Origin: Flavobacterium shii
GTDB lineage: Bacteria > Bacteroidota > Bacteroidia > Flavobacteriales > Flavobacteriaceae
DNA length: 36,928 bases
Reading direction: 5' to 3'
Assembly (NCBI RefSeq): GCF_025847235.1
Contig: NZ_JAOZEW010000034.1
Coordinates: forward strand, 1-36,928
Under the pieces are notes generated by a model, which was not told the DNA's origin, made no database searches, and worked only from the letters and a program-made list of their open reading frames with translations. Each line of letters starts with the position of its first letter. Position 1 is the stretch's first letter. Both the position numbers and the translations under genes were made by a program. Shown in pieces: positions 17,716-25,997 of this stretch.

Positions 17716-18396
17716 GTTATAAAAGTAAAAAAAATAACGGTAAAGATTTGCGATTCTTTTCGAGCTTTCATTGTAACCTTTGCCAATGTTTTGAATTTCT
17801 ACAAAAGCTTACTTTAGGTGATTAACATCAATCAACTATTGTTTAGCCACTTATAAATACTTCTACACTTCTCTCAGAAGGACAAGCTTGCGGTGAATTT
17901 CACGCTATAAACATTGCCAACGGTTTCAACCGTTGGTGCGCAATGCATTATTATAATCGGCATCCCAAGGTTGAAACCGTGGGCAATGTCTAAAATATGA
18001 TAAAACTTAAGAAATTAGAGTTTTTTTAGCACATGAAATCTGCTTTCTTGCCCCCTTAGTTTTGAACTTTGAAAAGGTCTCCTTTATTGTGGAAATTCTT
18101 CGACTCCACTCAGAAGGACAAAATTGCGGTAAATGTCACGCAGATTTTACAATCGGAATCTTTACGCAACCTTTGTCAAAGTTCAAAACTTTGACAAAGA
18201 TCTCCTTTATTGTGGAGATTCTTCGACTACGCTCAGAAAAACAAAGTTGTGGTTTTAAAAACCTTGCAGGTATAAAAAAACCACTCGTAAATACGAATGG
18301 TTTTAGTTTTTTAGCTCCGATAGAAGCGGCATCCTTTATGTTTTTCTTAAAAACATAAGATATAGCGTCCCGAAGTTTCGGGAGCAGGATTAGCTC
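17716..18396. repeat. Gene-free island of nested repeats
   Basis: No convincing gene lies in these 681 bases; one plus-strand ORF of 98 codons (18062-18358) is made of repeat units. An inverted repeat joins 17911-17931 and 17969-17989 (20 of 21 complementary, core ACGGTTTCAACC). A direct repeat has two good copies at 18076-18134 and 18204-18250 (shared CTCCTTTATTGTGGA, TTCTTCGACT and CTCAGAA) and a degenerate copy at 17858-17895. A perfect 13-bp stem lies at 18171-18199 (CTTTGTCAAAGTT). A 20-base half of the REP-like palindrome occupies 18251-18270. The elements abut each other, suggesting repeated insertion in a tolerant site. Confidence 0.8.
18274..18304 (-). terminator. Terminator for the hemB-cytochrome c transcript
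   Basis: AAAACCACTCGTA (18277-18289) and TACGAATGGTTTT (18292-18304) pair at 12 of 13 positions around a 2-base loop. On the minus strand the hairpin runs into a T stretch (complement of 18274-18280). It lies about 95 bases beyond the cytochrome c stop. A T-rich stretch also follows on the plus strand. Confidence 0.75.
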
Positions 18397-18414
18397 CTAC
18401 TTTAAAAAGCTATA
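18361..18414. repeat. Composite hairpin element containing the cytochrome c stop
   Basis: Outer arms TATAGC (18361-18366) and GCTATA (18409-18414) enclose two hairpins: TCCCGAAGTTTCGGGA (18368-18383) and GGAGC...GCTCC (18381-18385 with 18393-18397). The right part overlaps the 3' end of the cytochrome c gene, so the TAG stop (18397-18399) and the last few codons lie inside the element. Confidence 0.6.
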
Positions 18415-18795
18415 AAAATAGGCTTCGAGCGCTTTTAGTTCTTCGTCGGACATGGCTTGTGTTACAGGAAAATTGGTTTTCATGACTTCAAACTGGCTTG
18501 GGTCGACTATTGGTTCGCCTTTTCCTTTAAGGAATGTAACGATATCTCCGTTTTTCTCTTTGTAAATTTTGGCAATTTCTTTAATGCTTGGACCAATAAC
18601 TTTTTGGTCTACCTGATGGCAAGCAAAACAGTTCCCTTGTCCCTCAAAAATTGCTTTTCCTAATTCTTCTGGCGTTTTAGCTGCTGAAGTAGCAGTTTCT
18701 TCGCTTGGCATTCCGGAATTATCGATTGTTGTTTTCTCTTCTTTTTTACAAGAAATGAACGCAAGTATTGCAAATGCAAGTATTATTTTTTTCAT
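18397..18795 (-). CDS. Class I c-type cytochrome lipoprotein
   Basis: A 132-residue lipoprotein with lipobox FISC (Cys16) and a Lys/Glu/Thr/Ser-rich linker. A single c-type heme domain follows with the attachment site CFACH, and a Met in EVMKTNFP or QAMSDEE is the likely axial ligand. The motif GPSIKEIAKIY is typical of small class I cytochromes. It should carry electrons in the periplasm while tethered to a membrane. The gene starts 20 bases after hemB on the same strand, so a heme-synthesis enzyme and a heme protein probably share a transcript. The last codons and stop lie within a repeat element, so the natural C-terminus may once have been different. Confidence 0.9.
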   Translation of the reverse strand: MKKIILAFAILAFISCKKEEKTTIDNSGMPSEETATSAAKTPEELGKAIFEGQGNCFACHQVDQKVIGPSIKEIAKIYKEKNGDIVTFLKGKGEPIVDPSQFEVMKTNFPVTQAMSDEELKALEAYFYSFLK

Positions 18796-18815
18796 GCTTT
18801 ATGTATTTCAATCTT

Positions 18816-19808
18816 TTACTTATTTAAAATCACTGAAGCCTCTTTAGCAAAATAAGTCGTGATAATACTGGCTCCTGCTCTCTTAATGCAATGTAGTTGC
18901 TCTATCATGACTTTGTCGTGATCTAACCATCCTCTTTCGGCTGCGGCCTTTACCATAGCGTATTCTCCCGAAACTTGGTATACTGCAACTGGTACATGAA
19001 CGGCATCTTTTATCTCGCGAACGATATCTAGATAAGCAATTCCTGGTTTTACCATAACGATATCTGCCCCTTCCTCAACATCTAGTAATGCTTCACGGAT
19101 TCCTTCGATACGGTTAGCATAATCCATTTGGTATGTTTTTTTGTCCTTTGGAACTTCTTGCATATTTACTGGAGCAGAATCTAATGCATCACGGAATGGC
19201 CCGTAGAATGCCGAAGCATACTTAGCACTATAACTCATGATTCCTACATTGTGGTGTCCGCTTTCTTCTAATGCTTTACGGATTGCAAGAACGCGTCCGT
19301 CCATCATATCGCTTGGCGCAACAAAATCGGCTCCTGCATCGGCATGGCTTAAACTCATACGAGTTAATGCATCTACCGTTGCATCGTTTATAATTTGTCC
19401 GTTTTCTATAATTCCGTCATGTCCGTAAATAGAGAATGGGTCTAGTGCTACATCTGGCATTACAATCATTTCTGGAACTGCATCTTTTATTGCACGAATG
19501 GCTTGCTGCATTAATCCATCTTTGTTCCAAGCTTCTACCCCTTTGTTGTCTTTAAGGTTTTCGCTCACTTTTACATAAAGATTAACTGCTTTTATCCCTA
19601 ATGCCCAAGCTTCTTTTACTTCTTTTATGGTATTGTCTAATGAATGACGGTAGATTCCCGGCATGGACGGAATGGCGACTTTTACATCTTTTCCTTCGGC
19701 AATAAACATAGGAAGCATAAAATCATTTGGACTTAGTGTAGTTTCACGAACTAAAGAGCGAATAGATTCATTAGTTCTTAAACGGCGGTTTCTTTGTAGT
19801 GGGAACAT
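18816..19808 (-). CDS. hemB: Delta-aminolevulinic acid dehydratase (porphobilinogen synthase)
   Basis: A 330-residue HemB that joins two 5-aminolevulinate molecules to porphobilinogen. The Schiff-base lysines are Lys196 (SYSAKYAS) and Lys254 (MVKPG). The segment that forms the zinc site in other HemB proteins (Cys-rich DVCLCxYxxHGHCG) reads DVALDPFSIYGHDG at 119-132, with no cysteine. This places it in the magnesium-dependent, zinc-independent class, which is a family inference. It is first of a two-gene minus-strand unit with the cytochrome c lipoprotein. It lies apart from the main heme cluster (24.5-34.5 kb), where its product would be used by HemC. Confidence 0.97.
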   Translation of the reverse strand: MFPLQRNRRLRTNESIRSLVRETTLSPNDFMLPMFIAEGKDVKVAIPSMPGIYRHSLDNTIKEVKEAWALGIKAVNLYVKVSENLKDNKGVEAWNKDGLMQQAIRAIKDAVPEMIVMPDVALDPFSIYGHDGIIENGQIINDATVDALTRMSLSHADAGADFVAPSDMMDGRVLAIRKALEESGHHNVGIMSYSAKYASAFYGPFRDALDSAPVNMQEVPKDKKTYQMDYANRIEGIREALLDVEEGADIVMVKPGIAYLDIVREIKDAVHVPVAVYQVSGEYAMVKAAAERGWLDHDKVMIEQLHCIKRAGASIITTYFAKEASVILNK

Positions 19809-19979
19809 AAATGTTTTTTATAAATTTTTAAGAAGTATGCTAATGCAAAAAAAGTATTAACATTCGTTTTAAAGTTGAAATTAAAATTGTGTCGCAAAGT
19901 TAAAGAAAAATCAACAGAATAAGGCTTTTAGCATCCTTTAGAATGCGTTAATATTATCTAAAATTTAATGCCTTTAAAA

Positions 19980-19987
19980 TATTTTTG
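19980..19987 (+). promoter_or_regulatory. Bacteroidota-type -7 element upstream of lipoprotein gene
   Basis: TATTTTTG matches TAnnTTTG exactly and lies 51 bases before the ATG at 20039. No clear TTG is seen 18-20 bases upstream, so only the -7 half is supported. Confidence 0.5.
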
Positions 19988-20038
19988 ATAGCCTTCTTAT
20001 ATCATGGTTATTCAAATATTTAGATTTAAATTTGCTAA

Positions 20039-20671
20039 ATGAAGAAAATTCTCGCTTTATGCTGCTGTTTGCTCTTGACAGGATGTTTTGAGATAACAGA
20101 ACGAATCAAACACCATGACGATCAAAGTGGCGAATACACACTTATGGTTGATTTTTCGAAATCGTGGTTCAAAACTAAATCGGCTATTTGGCTGGAAGAA
20201 GTCGATGGTGTAAAAATCCCAAATGAACAGGAAATCACTAAGAAACTAGCTGATTTTAAAGCGAAAGCTTTAAAAATAGACGGAATTACGAACGTAAGTA
20301 CTAAAACTGATTTTGAAAATTATATTTTCATTATTAAGCTCGATTATGCGAATTTAAATGCATTGAATGAAGTTGTTAACAGTATAAATAATAAAACTAA
20401 TCAAATACACTTTAGCAGCAATAATAAGACTTTCGAAAGGATTGCGTCCTACCCTATTCCTGAAAATCTGATAAAAGATCCAAAGAAAAAGCAGGATTTA
20501 GAACAAGCTAATATTATATCTATTTACACTTTTGACCGTGATATTGCCGCAACAGATAATCCCAATAGTAAAATCTCAAAAAACAAAAAGACGGTTTTTT
20601 TAAAACAAAATATGTATAGTGTACTTAAAAAATCATCTTTAATGAATAATACAATCCAATTAATTCCCTAG
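20039..20671 (+). CDS. Uncharacterised lipoprotein
   Basis: A 210-residue protein with a short signal peptide and lipobox LLTGC (Cys16), after a run of three cysteines at 8-10. The body is a mixture of Lys-rich helices and strands (GEYTLMVDFSKSW, NYIFIIKLDYANLNAL), and I recognise no family. The next gene begins 4 bases after the stop and also encodes an exported protein, so the two are almost certainly co-expressed and may form one envelope complex. A -7 promoter element lies about 50 bases upstream. It is divergent from hemB across 230 bases; nothing else links the two. Confidence 0.8.
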   Translation: MKKILALCCCLLLTGCFEITERIKHHDDQSGEYTLMVDFSKSWFKTKSAIWLEEVDGVKIPNEQEITKKLADFKAKALKIDGITNVSTKTDFENYIFIIKLDYANLNALNEVVNSINNKTNQIHFSSNNKTFERIASYPIPENLIKDPKKKQDLEQANIISIYTFDRDIAATDNPNSKISKNKKTVFLKQNMYSVLKKSSLMNNTIQLIP

Positions 20672-20675
20672 TACT

Positions 20676-22448
20676 ATGAAACAGTTTTTTACCTATTTAA
20701 TTCTTCTAGCAACCTTACTGGCCAATGGTCAAACCAACATAAAGCCATATGATTATATTGTTCAATTCAATGGTGATCAACTATCCAAAAAAGTAAACAT
20801 TATGGATGTATTGAACCATCCTTTAATCAGGAAATACAAAGAAGATCAGCCAGATTTTAACATCAATCAATATGCAACTCTTTTTAAATTAGACCAAAAA
20901 ATAAGCGTTCACGGAAATTTCACCGATAGTATCCCCTATTATCAAGTTACAATTCCTGTTAAGAACAGAAATGACATTACTCAATTCATGCAAAAACTGC
21001 ATGCAAAAAAAGATACAGATTCTCTTCCAACAGCTACAATCGAGAACTTTCCTTTATATTCCCTATTAACTGCCGCAGATAAAAGAAGTTCTATGGCATG
21101 GAATGATAACTATCTTGTAATTGTAGGATTTACCAAAAAATACAGTTCTAATTTATATACTCCTCAGGAAGAAATCTCTGTTGGAGAAACACCGGTTGAT
21201 GTAACTACTCCTTATGGTTCAGAGAAAACCATAGACACCACTACAATTGCTACCGATAATTATTATACTGAATATGAGCATGGACGAACAACTTTTGACA
21301 GTTTGCAAACCATACAACGAAATGAGTTTATCAAATCTCTTTTTGAAAAAGGATTCACCGCTCCCTCATCTGAAAAGATAAATACTGCCGCAGATATTTC
21401 TTCTTGGATTAATTACAATTCTGCAATGTCTTCTTTTTATGACACTTATAGCAGCCTATCACAATTTACTATTTATAATAAATTCTTACCCACGCAAAAG
21501 AACTTAGGGAATTTTATAAAGGGCATCAATCTTGATTTTTATTTTGATAATGGTAATGCTCGCGTTGAAGAAGTTATTGAATATTCTAAACCTATAGCCG
21601 ATATTATAGGCAAGATAACCAACCGCAAAATCAATAAAAACATTTTTAATTATTTTCCAGATAAGAAACCTTTAGGTTATATGACTTATCATCTTAATAC
21701 CAAAGAAGCCTTAAAAAATATTCCGTCTTTAACCGCAGAGATTTTAAACAATAGCGCACTCATAAAAGACGACATAACCATCATTACCGATTTAATTTCG
21801 ACTTTGGTTGATGAAGATGCCACAGCGACTCTTTTTGATGGTGATTTAAGCCTATTCTTAAATAATATTACCAAACGTGAGATAACAACCAAATCATTTG
21901 AATATGATGAGAACTACGAGCAAATAGAAGTTGAGAAAAAAGAAAAGAAATCAATTCCGCTTTTTTCAATGGTATTTACCTCAACACATCCAACATTTGG
22001 CGACAAGCTTATACAGTTAGGAATTCGTAAAAAGATGTTGGTACAAAAAGGAAACTATTATGAGATCACAGGAACTAAAGGGGAATATGGTGACTTATTT
22101 ATCATAAAAGATAATGATGTTGTAGTAATAGCAAATAGCCATGATTACTTTAACTCTAACAATGGGTCATTTATTAAAGAAGTAAAAAAGGAATTAAAGC
22201 AAAATTACTTTTTAGCAAAACTAAATATTCCTGAAATATCTAATGCTTATAGCCATACTACGGTAACAAAAACTGCTGATATTAAAAAAATCGATCAATT
22301 TGCAACACAGTTTAGTGATGTTACACTTCAATCTTCAAAAAAACTGATTGATAATAAATTGACATTCGAATTGAAATTAAATTCATTGAAATCGAATAAA
22401 AACATCATTCTGCAAACACTTGATTTTATTGAAGAACTTCGCAAATAA
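20676..22448 (+). CDS. Uncharacterised exported protein
   Basis: A 590-residue protein with a signal peptide (MKQFFTYLILLATLLANGQ, cleavage after Gln19 likely). Before about residue 230 there is a domain with a strand-rich pattern, followed by a variable Thr/Tyr-rich stretch (about 165-215). A second half contains segments such as KGINLDFYFDNGNARVEEV and GDLFIIKDNDVVVIANSHDYF. No transmembrane anchor, lipobox or T9SS sorting tail is visible, so it is probably periplasmic. The architecture loosely recalls DUF4836-type proteins, but I cannot establish this from sequence. It is the second gene of a pair with the lipoprotein and ends before a terminator shared with the convergent aldolase gene. 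Confidence 0.75.
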   Translation: MKQFFTYLILLATLLANGQTNIKPYDYIVQFNGDQLSKKVNIMDVLNHPLIRKYKEDQPDFNINQYATLFKLDQKISVHGNFTDSIPYYQVTIPVKNRNDITQFMQKLHAKKDTDSLPTATIENFPLYSLLTAADKRSSMAWNDNYLVIVGFTKKYSSNLYTPQEEISVGETPVDVTTPYGSEKTIDTTTIATDNYYTEYEHGRTTFDSLQTIQRNEFIKSLFEKGFTAPSSEKINTAADISSWINYNSAMSSFYDTYSSLSQFTIYNKFLPTQKNLGNFIKGINLDFYFDNGNARVEEVIEYSKPIADIIGKITNRKINKNIFNYFPDKKPLGYMTYHLNTKEALKNIPSLTAEILNNSALIKDDITIITDLISTLVDEDATATLFDGDLSLFLNNITKREITTKSFEYDENYEQIEVEKKEKKSIPLFSMVFTSTHPTFGDKLIQLGIRKKMLVQKGNYYEITGTKGEYGDLFIIKDNDVVVIANSHDYFNSNNGSFIKEVKKELKQNYFLAKLNIPEISNAYSHTTVTKTADIKKIDQFATQFSDVTLQSSKKLIDNKLTFELKLNSLKSNKNIILQTLDFIEELRK

Positions 22449-22470
22449 TAGAATTTTGATTAAATTATAC

Positions 22471-22506
22471 AAAAAGAGAGACGCACCATGCAAACTCTCT
22501 TTTTTT
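22471..22506. terminator. Bidirectional terminator between convergent genes
   Basis: AAAAAGAGAG (22471-22480) pairs with CTCTCTTTTT (22495-22504) around a 14-base loop, with T runs in both orientations. It separates the exported-protein pair (plus) from the aldolase (minus, stop at 22527). Confidence 0.85.
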
Positions 22507-22526
22507 ATAATCCTATTTTTTCAATC

Positions 22527-23435
22527 TTATGTAATAGAAGCTGCATATATCGCTGCAATTGCCTTACTTAGTTTACTATTAAACTCATCATCAGACTGAC
22601 CTGCCGTAAGTCCCTCAGATAATGCACGTGAAAAACTTGCAATCAATCCGTGGTTTTGTGACAGTTTCTGATTGGCTTCCTCCCTGGAGTATCCGCCGGA
22701 TAACGCCACAACTCGCACAATATGTGGATCTGACATTAGCTCACTATAAAAGTTATTCACCGTTGGGATCGAGAGTTTTAGCATCACTTTCACATCTTTA
22801 TCTAGTAAACTAAGTGCTTTTATAATTTCTTCTTTTAGAATATCTTCCGCCTTTTCTTTATCGGCGCTATAAATATCGACCTCTGGCTCAATAATAGGGA
22901 TAAGTCCTTTTTCTACGATTTGCATACCTACTGCAAATTGCTGCCCAACTACTTCGCGAATTCCTATGACATTTGCTTCTTTAATAACGGAACGCATCTT
23001 AGTCCCAAAAACATTTCGCTCTACAGCTCGTGTTAACAATTCATCTAGATTGGAAATAGGCTTCATCAATTGCACTCCATTTACAAAATCTGCAAGTCCT
23101 TTATCGACTTTTAAAAAAGGAACTATATTTTTTTTCTCCCATAAATAGTCGGCAGTCCATTGCCCTTCGATCTTGCGATCCATTGTATTTTCAAACAAAA
23201 TAGCACCCAAAATATACTCACTATCAAACGCAGGACTCTTAATAATACGAGTTCTCATTTCATGTACAATTCTATACATTTCTTCATCATTTGTATAACT
23301 ACTTTCTGGCACACCATATTGTGTTAATGCCTTTGGCGTACTCCCTCCACTTTGATCTAATGCAGCAATAAATCCTTTTCCAGAATGCATACGGTTTAAT
23401 TGTGCCATATTCATATGTACATTTCTCTTTTCCAT
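22527..23435 (-). CDS. fda: Class I fructose-bisphosphate aldolase
   Basis: A 302-residue class I aldolase of the bacterial type (as in Staphylococcus and Lactococcus), which cleaves fructose 1,6-bisphosphate through a lysine Schiff base without metal. Landmarks are GKGFIAALDQSGGSTPKAL near residue 20, FLKVDKGLADF at about 108, IPIIEPEVDIYS at about 183, and VKVMLKLSIPTVNNFY at about 215-230, which contains the likely Schiff-base lysine. It ends with the usual small-residue tail AIAAIYAASIT. Starts at Met8 or Met10 would also fit the family, which begins close to the MAQLNRM segment. It lies alone between an outer-membrane protein gene and a terminator. Confidence 0.93.
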   Translation of the reverse strand: MEKRNVHMNMAQLNRMHSGKGFIAALDQSGGSTPKALTQYGVPESSYTNDEEMYRIVHEMRTRIIKSPAFDSEYILGAILFENTMDRKIEGQWTADYLWEKKNIVPFLKVDKGLADFVNGVQLMKPISNLDELLTRAVERNVFGTKMRSVIKEANVIGIREVVGQQFAVGMQIVEKGLIPIIEPEVDIYSADKEKAEDILKEEIIKALSLLDKDVKVMLKLSIPTVNNFYSELMSDPHIVRVVALSGGYSREEANQKLSQNHGLIASFSRALSEGLTAGQSDDEFNSKLSKAIAAIYAASIT

Positions 23436-23484
23436 ACTATTTTATTTTAGATTGTAAACAGAAGATTTTAGATTAATTTAAATA

Positions 23485-24426
23485 TTACAAGCCTATTATA
23501 TGATCTGCTTTTTCATAAACCTCTTTTACTTTCTTTGGAGGATTAAATCGATACCCAAGACTAAACTTTATTGTTGATACATTATCGTTTAAGCGGGCTT
23601 CGGCTTTATCATTCTGCATAAAACTGATTGTATTTAAACTAGCAAAAGCAAAAAAACGATCTCTATTATATGCTAACTTTAAATTAAAATCTAATTGATA
23701 TAGGGCAGAAACGTCTCCATCAATATCAATTATTCCAGTTCCAAAAGCAATTCCGGCTCCAATTAAAACACGGTCACTAATCACAAAGTTATAAAAATAA
23801 GAGGGTGCTAACGAAAAAACATAAATATCAGCATTAGAAGAATCTGGAGTATTATTTAAATTAAGATTAGTATAATAAAATGAAAAACTTGGGATAAAAC
23901 TTCCTGAACTCTTCATTTGCCATTCGTTTTGATTGACTAATGTTTTATAAGAGAAATTATCATTGAAAATATACGAAGTGGATCCGCCAATCTTTGTTGT
24001 GCGCATTTTTGGTAAAAACACACTTACATCGTCATCGCTTATATAGAACCCCTTCTGATTTATAAAAGTAAAAGACTGCATCCATTTTTTATGGTAAAAA
24101 TGGGTATTAAGACTAAATAATTGAGAGTCTGAGTTGTCTTTGTTTACGCTAAAAAACTTTGGTGCGAAACCTAAGCTTATGTCTATAAATTGGTAACTCA
24201 AGCCTAACCCTAATTGTTCTTTACGATTTGGATTAAGATCTACATATTTCTTTTGTCCATCAGAGTCAAAACCAATCTGAAAACTATTTGAAGTATCTAA
24301 ATAATAAATACTAGTGGTTATTTTATCATCATAAGATTTAAAATAAGGATTCTGAAGCGAATCCTTTTGAGCAAAACACCCAAAAATGCTTCCCAAAAAC
24401 ACTATATAAATCAATTTTAAATTCAT
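23485..24426 (-). CDS. Probable outer-membrane beta-barrel protein, DUF4421-like
   Basis: A 313-residue protein with a signal peptide ending near GCFAQ (residue 20). The body alternates hydrophobic and polar residues with many aromatic strand ends (FFAFASLNTISF, STIKFSLGYRFNPP), as in beta-barrels. The N-terminal pattern YDDKITTSIYYLDTSNSF and QLGLGLSYQFIDISLGFA resembles DUF4421 proteins of Bacteroidota, which are uncharacterised. The last 16 residues are Lys/Glu-rich and do not end in a typical aromatic barrel terminus. The signal-peptide Cys is not followed by a convincing lipobox. It is 49 bases upstream of the aldolase start. Confidence 0.7.
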   Translation of the reverse strand: MNLKLIYIVFLGSIFGCFAQKDSLQNPYFKSYDDKITTSIYYLDTSNSFQIGFDSDGQKKYVDLNPNRKEQLGLGLSYQFIDISLGFAPKFFSVNKDNSDSQLFSLNTHFYHKKWMQSFTFINQKGFYISDDDVSVFLPKMRTTKIGGSTSYIFNDNFSYKTLVNQNEWQMKSSGSFIPSFSFYYTNLNLNNTPDSSNADIYVFSLAPSYFYNFVISDRVLIGAGIAFGTGIIDIDGDVSALYQLDFNLKLAYNRDRFFAFASLNTISFMQNDKAEARLNDNVSTIKFSLGYRFNPPKKVKEVYEKADHIIGL

Positions 24427-24543
24427 TCCTTATATTTCTCTACAAGTTTGTAGCTAATTTACGAATTTTAAATTTCCTGATAAATATATATTACCCCAAT
24501 AATACTCGACGAAATCTATAAATATAGTGTCTTGATAGAACCA

Positions 24544-25446
24544 TTAAACCCAATTAACTGGATTTTCTAACGCATTTATTAATTTTTCTTCATCGCTTCC
24601 TACTTCGGGATGATGATCATAAACCCATTGTACGTGAGGTGGCAAACTCATTAAGATACTCTCGATTCGGCCATTAGTTTTTAAACCAAATAAAGTCCCT
24701 TTATCATGAACTAGGTTAAACTCGACATAACGACCACGACGAATTTCTTGCCATGTTCTTTGTTCCTCTGTATATAACAGAATTTTTCTTCTTTCGACAA
24801 TTGGAACGTAGGCTTCTAAGAAACTATTCCCTACTTCGGTAACAAAATTGTACCAATCCTGCATGCTCATTTCGTCTGTCGCTTTGCAATAATCAAAGAA
24901 CAATCCTCCTATTCCGCGGGCTTCATTACGATGTGCATTCCAAAAATAAGTGTCGCATTGTTTTTTATATTTTGGATAAAACTCTGGATTATGTTTATCA
25001 CAAGCTGTTTTACAAATCTGATGAAAATGCTTAGCATCTTTTTCAAACAAATAATAAGGCGTTAAATCCTGACCTCCGCCAAACCATTGCTGAATTACAT
25101 TTCCTTCATCATCATACATTTCAAAATAGCGCCAATTGGCATGAACTGTTGGAACCATTGGGCTTCTTGGATGTAAAACCAAGCTTAGTCCACAAGCAAA
25201 GAAATCAGCTTCACCTACATTAAACATTTTTTGCATGGCTTCTGGTAATTTCCCATGAACTGCCGATATATTAACGCCGCCTTTTTCAAAAACTGCTCCG
25301 TTCTCGATTACACGTGTTCTTCCTCCTCCGCCTTCTGGGCGCTCCCAAATATCTTCACGGAATTTGGCTTGACCATCAACCGCTTCTAATCCTGAAACGA
25401 TTGTATCCTGAAGGCTTTGTATATATTTATAAAATTGTTCTTTCAT
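24544..25446 (-). CDS. hemF: Oxygen-dependent coproporphyrinogen III oxidase
   Basis: A 300-residue HemF that decarboxylates coproporphyrinogen III to protoporphyrinogen IX using O2. Conserved blocks are HPRSPMVPTVHANWRYFE (about 92-109), WFGGGQDLTPYYLFEKD (about 120-136), and ARGIGGLFFDYCK and RRGRYVEFNLVHDKGTLFGL in the C-terminal half. The use of HemF rather than the radical-SAM enzyme HemN implies aerobic heme synthesis. The start overlaps the end of the GNAT gene by 20 bases, so the two are translationally linked. The adjacent substrate-producing hemE gene lies upstream on the same strand, separated by the transposase region. Confidence 0.97.
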   Translation of the reverse strand: MKEQFYKYIQSLQDTIVSGLEAVDGQAKFREDIWERPEGGGGRTRVIENGAVFEKGGVNISAVHGKLPEAMQKMFNVGEADFFACGLSLVLHPRSPMVPTVHANWRYFEMYDDEGNVIQQWFGGGQDLTPYYLFEKDAKHFHQICKTACDKHNPEFYPKYKKQCDTYFWNAHRNEARGIGGLFFDYCKATDEMSMQDWYNFVTEVGNSFLEAYVPIVERRKILLYTEEQRTWQEIRRGRYVEFNLVHDKGTLFGLKTNGRIESILMSLPPHVQWVYDHHPEVGSDEEKLINALENPVNWV

Positions 25447-25987
25447 TTGAATTGTAATCTAATTTAAGTAAGCCAAAATAAACGACATTTTCTAATATGC
25501 CGTCTCCATCTTTAAATTCATCTCGCAGAATTCCTTCTTGTTGAAAGTTGTGTTTTAACGCAATACGCTGACTCGCTAAATTAATTTGTGAAGTACAAAT
25601 AAAGACCTTGTTCATCGAGAGTTCATTAAAACAAAAATCTAGTGTTTGTGAAACAAGTCCTGAAATTATTCCTTTTCCCTGAAAATCTTCATCGATAAAA
25701 TAGCCTAATTCACACTTTGAGATACGATTATCAATGCTTTTCACGCATAAATACCCAATTAAATCACCTGTTTCGATATTACGGGCATAAAAGTGATACC
25801 CTTCTTTATTCTTTTCTTTATCAGAACTAAAGGCTATAAATTTTTGTGCGCTTTCTAAATCCAAGCAATGAGATAATGTTACCGGAAAGGTTTTCTCGAT
25901 ATGTTTTTTATTCTTATCAATTAATTTATAAAATTCTTCTGGAAGAACATTCTCAATTCTTTCTAATTTCCAATTAATAAGACTCAT
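25427..25987 (-). CDS. GNAT family acetyltransferase (RimJ/RimL type)
   Basis: A 186-residue GNAT protein of the RimJ/RimL group. The acetyl-CoA loop is FQGKGI at about residues 113-118, preceded by the strand KCELGYFIDED. ASQRIALKHNFQQEGILRDEF is the typical end of the fold, with NVVYFGLLK as the last strand. RimJ/RimL relatives acetylate protein N-termini or small amines, but the substrate cannot be told here. It lies between a small unknown gene (10 bases upstream) and hemF (20-base overlap), so it is carried in a heme transcript without an obvious role in heme synthesis. Confidence 0.88.
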   Translation of the reverse strand: MSLINWKLERIENVLPEEFYKLIDKNKKHIEKTFPVTLSHCLDLESAQKFIAFSSDKEKNKEGYHFYARNIETGDLIGYLCVKSIDNRISKCELGYFIDEDFQGKGIISGLVSQTLDFCFNELSMNKVFICTSQINLASQRIALKHNFQQEGILRDEFKDGDGILENVVYFGLLKLDYNSNERTIL

Positions 25988-25997
25988 AAAGTTTGTT

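Noticed and set aside
18062..18358. Plus-strand ORF of 98 codons
   Set aside because: It is built from the direct repeats, the half REP and the terminator hairpin of the repeat island, so it is unlikely to be a real protein.
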